Shown here: one piece after another, positions 47,414 to 55,773 of the stretch
Layout of the letters: each line of letters begins with the position of its first letter
Numbering within the stretch: position 1 is the first letter of the stretch
From: Paenalcaligenes suwonensis
Lineage (GTDB): Bacteria > Pseudomonadota > Gammaproteobacteria > Burkholderiales > Burkholderiaceae_B
DNA length: 64,000 nucleotides
NCBI RefSeq assembly: GCF_011290505.1
Contig: NZ_JAANPV010000008.1
Coordinates: 62,001 to 126,000, forward strand
Direction of reading: 5' to 3'
The notes under the pieces: model-generated
The model's database searches: none
Told to the model about the DNA's origin: nothing
Seen by the model: the letters and a program-made list of their open reading frames with translations, nothing else
Made by a program: the position numbers and the translations under genes

Positions 47414-48439
47414 ATGCTAGATCTTCCAGTGTTTAAGGCTGCTGCCGTACAGACAGCGCCTGTATTCCTGAATACGGATGCCACCGTTGAAAAAGCATGC
47501 AAGCTGATACACGAAGCTGCCGATAACGGTGCCCGACTGGTTGCGTTTCCTGAAGTATTTATTTCGGCCTACCCCTACTGGAGCTGGATTCTAAACCCTG
47601 TAGACGGTAGCCCTTGGTTTGAAAAACTGGTGAAGTCCGCCATTGAAGTGCCGGGCCCAGAAATTCAGAAAATCGCCGAAGTAGCACGTCAGCGCAAGGT
47701 AAACGTGGTAATTGGGGTGAACGAACGTAACCCCAATAGCATCGCTACCATTTACAACACGGTAGTCACCATTAGCGACGAAGGCCGCATTTTGGGCCGC
47801 CACCGCAAACTGGTGCCTACTTGGGCTGAAAAGCTGACATGGGCACCGGGCGATGCTTCATCCTTACGCGTACACAAAACCAGCGTAGGCCCATTGGGCG
47901 CGTTGGCCTGCGGTGAAAACACCAACACCTTGGCACGCTTCAGCTTGCTGTCACAAGGCGAACTGGTGCACGTGGCTAACTACATTGGTTTACCGGTAGC
48001 GCCTAAAGACTACGACATGGCCGAAGCCATTCGTCTACGTGCTGCAGCACATTGCTTTGAAGGTAAGGTATTTACGGTTATCGCTTGTTCTACGATTTCT
48101 GAAGAAATCATTGAACAAATGAGCACCTCACACCCTGACGCTCGTGCATTGCTAGAACGCAAAAACAGCGCGTTCTCGGGCGTGATTGGCCCAGATGGCC
48201 GCACCATCGGTACACCACTGATTGACGATGAAGGTATTGCTTACGGTGAAATCGATTTGTCGCGCTGCATACAGCCACGACAAATGCATGACATCACCGG
48301 TCATTACAACCGTTTTGATATCTTCAATCTGCAAGTCAACCGACGTGCCTTGAGTGCTGCAACCTTTGTGAACGACGACTTCTGCGCTGCCGAGCTAAAC
48401 CCCGCTGCGCCAGGTCTGGATGAACAACCCGAAAACTAA
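47414..48439 (+). CDS. Nitrilase-superfamily (carbon-nitrogen hydrolase) protein
   Basis: A 341-residue protein. The Glu-Lys-Cys triad is visible: Glu in LVAFPEVFISAYPYW (about 45), Lys in HRKLVPTWAE (about 132), Cys in LACGENTNTLARF (about 166). Length and the CGEN motif fit true nitrilases more than small amidases. Two roles are possible: conversion of an arylacetonitrile (for example indole-3-acetonitrile) to the pathway acid, or hydrolysis of the amide expected if the cupin cleaves 5-hydroxyanthranilate. It starts 11 bases after the FAH gene. Confidence 0.85.
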   Translation: MLDLPVFKAAAVQTAPVFLNTDATVEKACKLIHEAADNGARLVAFPEVFISAYPYWSWILNPVDGSPWFEKLVKSAIEVPGPEIQKIAEVARQRKVNVVIGVNERNPNSIATIYNTVVTISDEGRILGRHRKLVPTWAEKLTWAPGDASSLRVHKTSVGPLGALACGENTNTLARFSLLSQGELVHVANYIGLPVAPKDYDMAEAIRLRAAAHCFEGKVFTVIACSTISEEIIEQMSTSHPDARALLERKNSAFSGVIGPDGRTIGTPLIDDEGIAYGEIDLSRCIQPRQMHDITGHYNRFDIFNLQVNRRALSAATFVNDDFCAAELNPAAPGLDEQPEN

Positions 48440-48455
48440 AGAATGATATGTGCCT

Positions 48456-48486
48456 ACCCACCGTTATGTCTGTCATAACGGTGGGT
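48456..48486 (+). other. Intercistronic hairpin (nitrilase / cyclase)
   Basis: ACCCACCGTTATG and CATAACGGTGGGT form a perfect 13-bp stem with loop TCTGT and no T-run after it. It sits between the nitrilase and the cyclase and is likely an mRNA stabiliser or processing site rather than a terminator. Confidence 0.6.
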
Positions 48487-48511
48487 CAGAGCACAACGAG
48501 GAGACAGCGGG

Positions 48512-49303
48512 ATGAGTACACAAAACAGCATCAGCCAGCTGGTGCAGGCCTTAAACAGCCAACAAGTGCAGGTTATAGACCTGACGCACACCCTAAGCGA
48601 ACGCTTCCCTGCCCTGCAACTGCCACCCCAATTTGGGCAAACTGCGGGCTTTAGCAAACAAACTATTAGCCAATACAACGACCAAGGCCCTGCTTGGTAT
48701 TGGAACAACTTCACCTGTGGTGAGCATACGGGCACGCACTTTGACGCACCGGTGCATTGGGTATCTGGCAAAGACCAACCCCAAAACACCGTAGACACCA
48801 TACCTGCGCACAACTTCATCCGCCCAGCCGTTGTGATTGACGCCTCGGCAGAGGTTGCCGCCAATGAAGACTGGGTACTGACCAGCGACTTCCTAAAAGC
48901 ATGGGAAGCCAAGCATGGTCGTATTCCTGAAAACTGCTGGGTATTCTTACGTACTGACTGGTACAAGCGCTTAGAGCAAGACCCAGCGAGCTACGTCAAC
49001 ATGAAAGAAGATGGCCCCCACACGCCAGGCCCTAGCCAAGAAGCGGTAGAGTGGATGATTAACGAGCGTAATGTACTGGGTTTTGGTGTAGAAACCATTA
49101 ACACCGATGCCGGACAGTCATACTCGTGGCCCATGCCCTACCCTTGCCACACCTTAATGCACGGCGCTAACCGCTACGGTTTGCAATGCATGCAAAACCT
49201 TGATCAGTTGCCACCTACGGGTGCGCTGATTATTTCTGCTCCATTGAAGATTGAAGCCGGCTCCGGCAGCCCATTACGTGTGCTGGCATTGGTGCCAAAC
49301 TAA
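48512..49303 (+). CDS. Cyclase-family metal-dependent hydrolase, isatin hydrolase/kynurenine formamidase-like
   Basis: A 263-residue protein of the PF04199 cyclase family. The metal-binding motif HTGTHFDAPVHW (about residues 73-84) is intact. The aromatic run WYWNNFTCGE just before it is of the kind expected for a flat aromatic ligand. Known members hydrolyse N-formylkynurenine or isatin. Within this locus isatin to isatinate is the natural fit, feeding the IorAB-like enzyme next in the route. Specificity is inferred. It is the last gene of the operon that starts at 42961. Confidence 0.82.
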   Translation: MSTQNSISQLVQALNSQQVQVIDLTHTLSERFPALQLPPQFGQTAGFSKQTISQYNDQGPAWYWNNFTCGEHTGTHFDAPVHWVSGKDQPQNTVDTIPAHNFIRPAVVIDASAEVAANEDWVLTSDFLKAWEAKHGRIPENCWVFLRTDWYKRLEQDPASYVNMKEDGPHTPGPSQEAVEWMINERNVLGFGVETINTDAGQSYSWPMPYPCHTLMHGANRYGLQCMQNLDQLPPTGALIISAPLKIEAGSGSPLRVLALVPN

Positions 49304-49344
49304 GTAGTTTCTGACGGCCTACTAGGGCCACCAAACTGCTGATT

Positions 49345-49372
49345 AGCCCTTCGTCATTACGAGGGGCTTTTT
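49345..49372 (+). terminator. Intrinsic terminator after the cyclase gene
   Basis: AGCCCTTCG and CGAGGGGCT pair over 9 bp (one G-U), with loop TCATTA, followed by five T. It ends the 42.9-49.3 kb operon. Confidence 0.8.
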
Positions 49373-49560
49373 CATGGCACGATTGGGCTACATTAGCCTA
49401 AAGCTGCAAAACCCGCTTATCAACCACCGGCTGCCATAGCCTAAGGCTGCGAAAGTATTTTTTTATTTGAGACACCAAATAAAAAAACACTTCCATCCGC
49501 CTTTTGCTCGTCGCATGCCTAGGTTTTTGCATTGGTAGTTGCTGCTAGGCATTTCTACTT
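49373..49560. repeat. Dispersed hairpin repeat, type 2, copy E
   Basis: The core at 49453-49492 repeats copy C with one base changed in the second arm (17-bp arms, loop AGACAC). The left flank again has ...TTAGCCTAAAGCTGC... and CATAGCCTAAGGCTGCGAAAG. The right flank has CTTCCATCCGCCTTT and TTGGTAGTTGCTG. Confidence 0.75.
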
Positions 49561-49696
49561 CTGTGACAGATTAGAGCAGTGGTTTTAACTAATTTCTTCT
49601 TGCGTACTGTCAGGCCTGTTTTAGCAAAGGTTGGCATACAAGATGAAGAAGCATAACCACTACCTCCCGTCCTGATTAAAGCGCTACTAAAGAAAG

Positions 49697-49817
49697 GGCG
49701 GTAAACCTGTCCAACACTAGGACATTCAGGGTGGTGGAGTGAAATTTTTTTTGATTTGGTATCTCAAATCAAAAAAAATTCTTCCGCAGCTACCCAGCGT
49801 AAGCAATGAATACAGCC
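49697..49817. repeat. Dispersed hairpin repeat, type 1, copy F
   Basis: A 121-base element starting GGCGGTAAACC and ending TACAGCC (then GT), with central GATTTGGTATCTCAAATC inside an A/T-rich stem. Any ORF through this segment is an artefact of the repeat. Confidence 0.75.
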
Positions 49818-49900
49818 GTCACTCCGCGCCAACATTGAGCATAGAAGACTACTACTCGTTAATCCCCATCACGAATAAACAGTCACGATACTTAAGGAAG

Positions 49901-50018
49901 GGCTGTAAACCTATCAATTGCTATACCTCGGGGGGGCGGAGGAAAACTTTTTTGATTTGGTGTCTCAAATCACAAAAAGTTGTTCCGCAGTCCCCCAGCA
50001 TGTGCGATGAATACAGCC
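49901..50018. repeat. Dispersed hairpin repeat, type 1, copy G
   Basis: A 118-base element with clean terminal inverted repeats GGCTGTA and TACAGCC and central GATTTGGTGTCTCAAATC. Its central 60 bases are nearly identical to copy A 16 kb away. It lies just before the promoter region of the Rieske operon. Confidence 0.78.
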
Positions 50019-50072
50019 TCCTCCAGCACGTACTCTCCACTAATGGTTTTCCTTTATATTCTTTGGAATATG

Positions 50073-50085
50073 TTTACTACTAAAC
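50073..50085. promoter_or_regulatory. Candidate common operator, site 4 (TTTACTACTAAAC)
   Basis: This 13-mer is identical to the one before the second marR gene (41667). It lies 58 bases before the Rieske reductase start codon. Confidence 0.55.
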
Positions 50086-50143
50086 TATTAAGCAATAAGA
50101 AAATCATTGACCTGACTTCAGGCCATACTGGAAGAGATAAACG

Positions 50144-51115
50144 ATGCCTACATTTGATCTGGTGGTACGCGAAGTACGTCCGGCCTCTGAGCTGATACGT
50201 GAAATCATGTTGGAGTCTGCGACCAACACCCCCCTGCCGCATTTCGACGCTGGCGCACATTTGCAGGTACACATCCCCGGCCTTAACGATCACCGCTGCT
50301 ATTCACTGATCGTCACCACGCCCGACTACGACTGGCAATGCGCCCCCTCCTGTTATCGCTTGGGGGTACGCCTTGAAGATCAAAGCCGTGGCGGCTCGGC
50401 CTTTATGCATCAACTGCAAGTGGGTGATGTGATTCAGGTGAACGGCCCCGTCAACGATTTCCCCGTACACGAAGCCAACAACAGCGAGCCCGAATACGTG
50501 CTGATTGCTGGCGGCATAGGCATCACCCCCATCGCCAGTATGGCCTGCACGTTACAACAGCAAAACCGCCCTTTCCGCTTGCACTACAGCGCACGTAGCC
50601 AAGCGCAATTAGCGTTTGCCGATAGTTTGCAACAAGCTTTAGGCGACAAGCTGGTGTGCTACCACAATGACGGCCAAGCACTGGATTTAGCTAGCCTCTT
50701 CGATACGCTGACTCCCGAACAGCACATTTATGTCTGTGGCCCACAATCCATGATTGATGCGGTCATCGAAATCTCTAAAGAACGCCATTGGCCACGCAGC
50801 CATGTGCACTTTGAGCTGTTTACTACCGCTGCGGCGCAAGCCGGCGACCAGCCTTTTGAACTTGAACTGCGCCAGTCTGGTATGACGCTGACGGTTCCCG
50901 CCGATAAAACCATCGTAGACGTGCTGGAAGAGGCCGGCCTAGACCCTATGTTCGACTGCAAACGTGGCGAATGTGGCGTGTGTACCGCCGATGTACTGGA
51001 AGGTGTTCCCGATCACCGCGACTACTTTCTTAGCGATAACGAAAAAGCCAGCAACAAGGTCATACAGACCTGCATTTCACGCTGCAAAACACCCAAACTT
51101 GTTCTCGATCTGTAA
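50144..51115 (+). CDS. Rieske dioxygenase reductase (phthalate dioxygenase reductase type)
   Basis: A 323-residue electron-transfer protein: flavin domain (HLQVHIPGLNDHRCYSL), NAD(P)H domain (VLIAGGIGITPIASMA; IYVCGPQSMIDAV), then a C-terminal plant-type 2Fe-2S ferredoxin (CKRGECGVCTADVLEG at about residue 272, last Cys near 310). It passes electrons from NAD(P)H to the oxygenase encoded next. The ferredoxin is at the C-terminus, as in phthalate dioxygenase reductase. Confidence 0.9.
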   Translation: MPTFDLVVREVRPASELIREIMLESATNTPLPHFDAGAHLQVHIPGLNDHRCYSLIVTTPDYDWQCAPSCYRLGVRLEDQSRGGSAFMHQLQVGDVIQVNGPVNDFPVHEANNSEPEYVLIAGGIGITPIASMACTLQQQNRPFRLHYSARSQAQLAFADSLQQALGDKLVCYHNDGQALDLASLFDTLTPEQHIYVCGPQSMIDAVIEISKERHWPRSHVHFELFTTAAAQAGDQPFELELRQSGMTLTVPADKTIVDVLEEAGLDPMFDCKRGECGVCTADVLEGVPDHRDYFLSDNEKASNKVIQTCISRCKTPKLVLDL

Positions 51116-51130
51116 TTAGCAGGTGCCACC

Positions 51131-52438
51131 ATGACTACCTACCGCAACAACCCTGAAGCCATCCGCCAACTGGTGCGTGATACCGAGGTACATAAAGACC
51201 TGTATATCAACCACGAGTTATTTCAGTTGGAAATGGAGCAGTTATTTGCCAACACGTGGGTTTACGTTGGCCATGCTAGCCAAGCGCCCAACAAAGGCGA
51301 CTACATCACCACCACTGTAGGCAATGAAGAAGTGGTGATGGTGCGCCATAACGATGACAGCATCAAGGTGCTGTACAACCGTTGCCCCCACAAAGGTGTC
51401 AAAGTAGCCGGTGAAAGCTGTGGTAACACAGGCAAGTTCTTCCGCTGCCCGTACCACGCCTGGACCTTCCGTACCGACGGCAAGCTGTTAGCCATCCCAC
51501 TGAAAAAAGGCTACGAGAACACGGGCTTTGAATGCAGCGAAGCCAGCCAAGGTATGGCGCCGGTTGAAAACGTAGAGGTGTACCGTGACTTCGTGTTCTG
51601 TAGATTAAGCCCCGAAGGCGAAAGCTTTGCCGACTTCTTTGGCGAGTCACTCAGCACCATCGACAACATGGTGGACCGATCCCCCGAAGGTAAGTTAGAA
51701 GTCGCCGGTGGCGTCATGCGCTACATGCATAACTGCAACTGGAAAATGCTGGTCGATAACCAGACCGACACCTGTCACCCCATGGTGGCGCACGAGTCGT
51801 CTGCAGGTACGGCGGTAAAAGTATGGCAAGAAGCCCCTGAAGGTACGCCTAAACCTATGGCGGTAGAACTGTTTGCTCCCTTTATGTCGCCTTACGAGTT
51901 CTTCGAGAACATGGGCATACGCGTTTGGGAAAATGGCCACGGGCATACCGGAGTTAGCGATTCCATCCACGCCGAATACTCTGATATTGGTGGGTATTGG
52001 GACCAAATGGTTGCCGCCTACGGTGAAGAAAAAGCGAAGGCCATTTTGGGTGATGTACGCCATAACACCATCTACTTCCCCAATATTATGGTGAAAGGCC
52101 CCATCCAAACCTTACGTGTGTTTAAACCTATTGCCGCCGACAAAACCTTGGTGGAGTCATGGACCTTCCGCTTAGTCGGCGCACCCGACAAGCTGTTAGA
52201 ACGCACGCTAATGTACAACCGCTTGATCAATGCCCCGACTTCTGTAGTGGGTCACGATGATCTGGAGATGTATGAACGAGCCCAAACCGCTTTGCAAAGC
52301 CGTGGTCGCGATTGGATGAACGTAGGCCGCCTCTTTGAAGAAGGCGAGGCATCGCGTACCAATGTGGTGATTAATGGCACCAGCGAACTGCAAATGCGTG
52401 CGCAATTTCGCGCGTGGTTGAAATACATGGGTCTGTAA
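51131..52438 (+). CDS. Aromatic ring-hydroxylating dioxygenase, alpha subunit
   Basis: A 435-residue oxygenase. The Rieske 2Fe-2S ligands are CPHKG (about residue 84) and CPYHAW (about 105). The mononuclear iron site is D213-x2-H216-x4-H221 in DTCHPMVAH, with the bridging Asp on the same short segment (DNQTDTCH). It inserts one or two oxygens into an aromatic or indole ring. In this locus the likely substrate is an indole-type acid (indole-3-acetate to a 2-oxindole or dioxindole acetate). Benzoate-type substrates cannot be excluded by eye. Confidence 0.9.
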   Translation: MTTYRNNPEAIRQLVRDTEVHKDLYINHELFQLEMEQLFANTWVYVGHASQAPNKGDYITTTVGNEEVVMVRHNDDSIKVLYNRCPHKGVKVAGESCGNTGKFFRCPYHAWTFRTDGKLLAIPLKKGYENTGFECSEASQGMAPVENVEVYRDFVFCRLSPEGESFADFFGESLSTIDNMVDRSPEGKLEVAGGVMRYMHNCNWKMLVDNQTDTCHPMVAHESSAGTAVKVWQEAPEGTPKPMAVELFAPFMSPYEFFENMGIRVWENGHGHTGVSDSIHAEYSDIGGYWDQMVAAYGEEKAKAILGDVRHNTIYFPNIMVKGPIQTLRVFKPIAADKTLVESWTFRLVGAPDKLLERTLMYNRLINAPTSVVGHDDLEMYERAQTALQSRGRDWMNVGRLFEEGEASRTNVVINGTSELQMRAQFRAWLKYMGL

Positions 52439-52476
52439 GCCCTGAATTTCCTGGTTCTTCATTAAAGGATAACAAC

Positions 52477-52962
52477 ATGACCCACCTTACCCCTCAGCAC
52501 CTCATTGATTTCGTCTACCACGAAGCCGACCTCTTAGATCAACACCACTACGAAGACTGGCTCAAGCTTTTTACTGAAGACGGCTACTACTGGATGCCGT
52601 TGGCACACGGCCAAACTGACCCTGTATTGCATGCGTCGCTGATGTACGAGGATACGCTGCTCTTGCGCATACGCATTGAACGCTTGGCTGGGCAACGCAC
52701 CTTTTCTCAGCAACCTAAAAGCCGTTGTCACCACCTACTGCAACGCCCGCAAGTGGTAGATTTCGATGCCAATGCTACGGAACATCGCGTACGCACCGCC
52801 TTTCACTACACCGAAACACGCGGTGATGATTTGCAGTTTTACGTAGGCTGGGCCACGCATCACGTGGTCGTCGATGCAGAAGGCCAATTACGCATACGCC
52901 TAAAACGCGTAGACCTGCTGAACTGTGATGCCCCCTTCGGCAATATACAGCTGTTCATGTAA
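52477..52962 (+). CDS. Aromatic ring-hydroxylating dioxygenase, beta subunit
   Basis: The protein is 162 residues from the ATG at 52477 (AAAGGATAACAAC before it). The frame runs back into the alpha gene, but the family starts here. It has the SnoaL/NTF2-like fold of structural beta subunits: LLDQHHYEDWLKLFTEDGYYWMP in part, YEDTLLLRIRIERL, and a C-terminal RLKRVDLLN. It pairs with the alpha subunit in an alpha3beta3 enzyme. Confidence 0.9.
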   Translation: MTHLTPQHLIDFVYHEADLLDQHHYEDWLKLFTEDGYYWMPLAHGQTDPVLHASLMYEDTLLLRIRIERLAGQRTFSQQPKSRCHHLLQRPQVVDFDANATEHRVRTAFHYTETRGDDLQFYVGWATHHVVVDAEGQLRIRLKRVDLLNCDAPFGNIQLFM

Positions 52963-52985
52963 GCCCCCTCGGAGCCCAATTACTC

Positions 52986-54602
52986 ATGTCGCACACGATT
53001 TATTCTGTTTTCCAAAACACAGCCAAACAATGGCCCTCTAACGATTTCATCACCGTTTTACCTGAAACGGCTGAGATCTATGGGATTGAGGCAGGCAGTC
53101 TTAGCTACACCGAGGCCTTACAACGTATTGACCAGTTAGCCGCACAGTACCAGCAAGCGGGTTACGGACTAGGCCACCGCATTGGTTTATTGCTAGAAAA
53201 CCGCCCCGTATTTTTGCTGCATTGGCTGGCATTGAACAAATTGGGCGCATCTATTGTGCCCATCAACCCTGATCTGCGTATTGCCGAACTCAGCTACCTT
53301 GTTCAGCACTCAGACATGGTGTTGGCCATTAGCTTGGCGTCACGCATCAACGATCTAGAAGAAGCTGCCGCGCAGAACAATATCGCCTTACCTGTGATCA
53401 CACCTGAGCAAGCCCTACCGGCTGCGTCTACCGCCGCACACGCCGGTGATACTTTGGGTTTGCACACAGAATGCGCGCTGCTCTACACCTCAGGTACAAC
53501 TGGCTTGCCCAAAGGGTGCGTGCTGAACAATGAATACTTTGATTACGCAGGCGACTGGTATGCAACGGTAGGTGGCTTAGCCCATCTGGAGCCCGGTAAA
53601 GAGCGTATGTTGACGCCGCTGCCCCTGTTCCACATGAATGCCTTGGCTACCTCTACCATGGCTATCATTAAAACCGGTGGCTGCATCATCGTACTAGACC
53701 GTTTTCACCCCCGTAGTTGGTGGGATTCTGTCAAACAGTCTAAAGCTACTGTCGTTCATTATTTGGGGGTGATGCCCGCCATTCTGATGAAACTACCCGC
53801 TAGTAGCGCCGATACTGACCACTGCGTACGCTTTGGCTTTGGCGCTGGGGTAGAAAAAACCTTGCACCATCCCTTTGAAACCCGTTTTGGCTTCCCATTG
53901 CTAGAAGCCTGGGCCATGACTGAAACCGGTGCAGCGGCCTGCGTGATCGCCAATGAAGAGCCACGTTTCATCGGCACTAGCTGCTTTGGTAAAGAAAGCG
54001 ACAACGTAGACATTTTGCTCGTAGATGACAACGGCCAGCCCGTACCCAATGGCGTAAATGGCGAGCTATTAGTGCGCCGTGCTGGCCCTAACCCTCGCTT
54101 TGGTTTCTTTGCCGAATACTGGAAAGACCCTGCTGCTACCGAAGCAGCGTGGGCCGATGGCTGGTTTCATACGGGCGACATCGTCATGCGTGACGAATAT
54201 GGCTATTTGCACTTTATTGACCGCAAACGTAACGTCATTCGCCGTAGTGGCGAAAACATTGCCGCTGTAGAAGTAGAAAACGCGTTACAGCAGCACCCCG
54301 CCATTCGCTCTATTGCCGTAGCTGCCGTCCCCGATGACATTCGTGGTGACGAAGTGATGGCACTGATTATTCCTCACGAAACACCCGAAAACCCTACTGC
54401 TTTGGCCGAAGACATTGTGCAATGGGCGCTTACCCAACTGGCCTACTTTAAGGTGCCTGGCTACGTGGTGTTTGTGGATGCAGTCCCTCTAACGTCCACC
54501 AACAAAATCCAACGTGGTGAACTGAAAACCAAAGCCTTGGCGCTAGTACAAAGCCCCGATTGCATTGATACCAATCACCTTAAAAAACGTCAGGAGCGCT
54601 GA
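52986..54602 (+). CDS. AMP-dependent acyl-CoA ligase
   Basis: A 538-residue ANL-superfamily ligase. The phosphate loop is LLYTSGTTGLPKGC (about residues 164-177). The A5-type motif WAMTETG follows, then GWFHTGDIVMRDE, the hinge FIDRKRNVIRRSGENIA and the catalytic C-terminal Lys in TSTNKIQRGELK. It makes an acyl-CoA from a free acid. Between the dioxygenase and the thiolase-like genes it should activate the oxygenated acid. Its stop overlaps the next start by one base. Confidence 0.9.
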   Translation: MSHTIYSVFQNTAKQWPSNDFITVLPETAEIYGIEAGSLSYTEALQRIDQLAAQYQQAGYGLGHRIGLLLENRPVFLLHWLALNKLGASIVPINPDLRIAELSYLVQHSDMVLAISLASRINDLEEAAAQNNIALPVITPEQALPAASTAAHAGDTLGLHTECALLYTSGTTGLPKGCVLNNEYFDYAGDWYATVGGLAHLEPGKERMLTPLPLFHMNALATSTMAIIKTGGCIIVLDRFHPRSWWDSVKQSKATVVHYLGVMPAILMKLPASSADTDHCVRFGFGAGVEKTLHHPFETRFGFPLLEAWAMTETGAAACVIANEEPRFIGTSCFGKESDNVDILLVDDNGQPVPNGVNGELLVRRAGPNPRFGFFAEYWKDPAATEAAWADGWFHTGDIVMRDEYGYLHFIDRKRNVIRRSGENIAAVEVENALQQHPAIRSIAVAAVPDDIRGDEVMALIIPHETPENPTALAEDIVQWALTQLAYFKVPGYVVFVDAVPLTSTNKIQRGELKTKALALVQSPDCIDTNHLKKRQER

Positions 54603-55771
54603 TGAGCCACCCTCGCCTGCCTTACGATGACGTCGTACTGGCCTGCCCTGTCACCATTGCCTACGAGCGTTTCTCGGAACACAGTGCGCACTACTGGCTG
54701 GGTTCTGCGCTACGTCGCTTACTGGATGACAGTGGCTTACAAAAAACTCAGGTGGATGGTGTTTGTGTATCCAGCTTCACCTTGGGGAATGACACGGCTG
54801 TAGGCCTGATGCAGCATTTTCAAATGAGCCCACGCTGGTTGGATCACATCCCTATGGGTGGTGCCAGCGGCGTGGTGGCGCTGCGTCGTGCAGCCCGTGC
54901 TGTACAGTGCGGCGATGCCTCTATCATCGCGTGCATTGCTGGGGACACCAACCACAAAGAGTCATTCAAACACACGGTTAGCGCGTTTTCTCGTTTCTCT
55001 CAAGATGCCGTCTACCCATATGGTGCAGCCGGGCCAAATGGCAGCTTTGCCTTATTGACCAACTACTACATGCACCATTACGGTGCGACGCGTGCCGACT
55101 TTGGCAAACTGTGTGTGGCCCAACGCAACAACGCGTTACGAAATCCACATGCGTTGATGAAAAAGCCGCTAAGCCTAGACGACTACCTCAACGCCAGAGT
55201 CATTGCCGACCCTATACATCTGTTTGACTGTGTCATGCCTTGCGCCGGTGCCGAAGGTTACTTAGTGATGCGCCGCGAACAAGCTGAAGCCTTAGGCCTG
55301 CCGTATGTACGCATTCTGGGCAGCATTGAACGCCACAACGCCTTTCATCACGACCCCGTGCAATACCGTGGCGGCTGGGCCATGGACATAGACGAACTCT
55401 ACAGCATGGCTGGCGTTAGCCCTCGCGACATAGACTTCTTAGAAACCTACGACGACTACCCAGTCATCAACGTTTTGCAATTTGAAGACTTAGGGTTTTG
55501 CGAAAAAGGCCAAGGCCCCCAATTCATTAGAGATCACAGCTTCACCATAGACGGCAGCTTCCCCTTTAATACATCGGGTGGGCAGCTATCGGTAGGCCAA
55601 GCCGGTGCGGCCGGTGGCTACTTAGGTTTGGTGCAAGCACTGCGTCAACTCACGAACACCGCTGGTAACACACAAGTGAACAACGCCCGCATCGGTATGG
55701 TGTCTGGCTTTGGCATGATTAACTATGACCGTGGTATTTGCACGGCTGCCACCATCTTGCAGCGAGGATAA
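54602..55771 (+). CDS. Thiolase-like (SCP-2/Ltp2 type) protein lacking the catalytic Cys, probable acyl-CoA retro-aldolase subunit
   Basis: A 389-residue protein with the thiolase fold. At the place of the acyl-carrying Cys it reads PMGGASGVVAL, with Gly87 where thiolases have Cys. The GHP-type His of the C-terminal loop is also replaced (SVGQAGAAGG, Gln333). Similar Cys-less thiolase-like proteins pair with DUF35 partners, and the Ltp2-ChsH2 pair of steroid degradation cleaves a tertiary beta-hydroxyacyl-CoA by retro-aldol chemistry. A DUF35 gene follows 2 bases later, so I infer that kind of aldolase. Confidence 0.85.
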   Translation: MSHPRLPYDDVVLACPVTIAYERFSEHSAHYWLGSALRRLLDDSGLQKTQVDGVCVSSFTLGNDTAVGLMQHFQMSPRWLDHIPMGGASGVVALRRAARAVQCGDASIIACIAGDTNHKESFKHTVSAFSRFSQDAVYPYGAAGPNGSFALLTNYYMHHYGATRADFGKLCVAQRNNALRNPHALMKKPLSLDDYLNARVIADPIHLFDCVMPCAGAEGYLVMRREQAEALGLPYVRILGSIERHNAFHHDPVQYRGGWAMDIDELYSMAGVSPRDIDFLETYDDYPVINVLQFEDLGFCEKGQGPQFIRDHSFTIDGSFPFNTSGGQLSVGQAGAAGGYLGLVQALRQLTNTAGNTQVNNARIGMVSGFGMINYDRGICTAATILQRG

Positions 55772-55773
55772 TT

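Noticed and set aside
49739-50083. 114-residue ORF in the 49.3-50.1 kb gap
   Set aside because: It runs through two copies of the hairpin repeat and contains a duplicated segment caused by them; no ribosome site.
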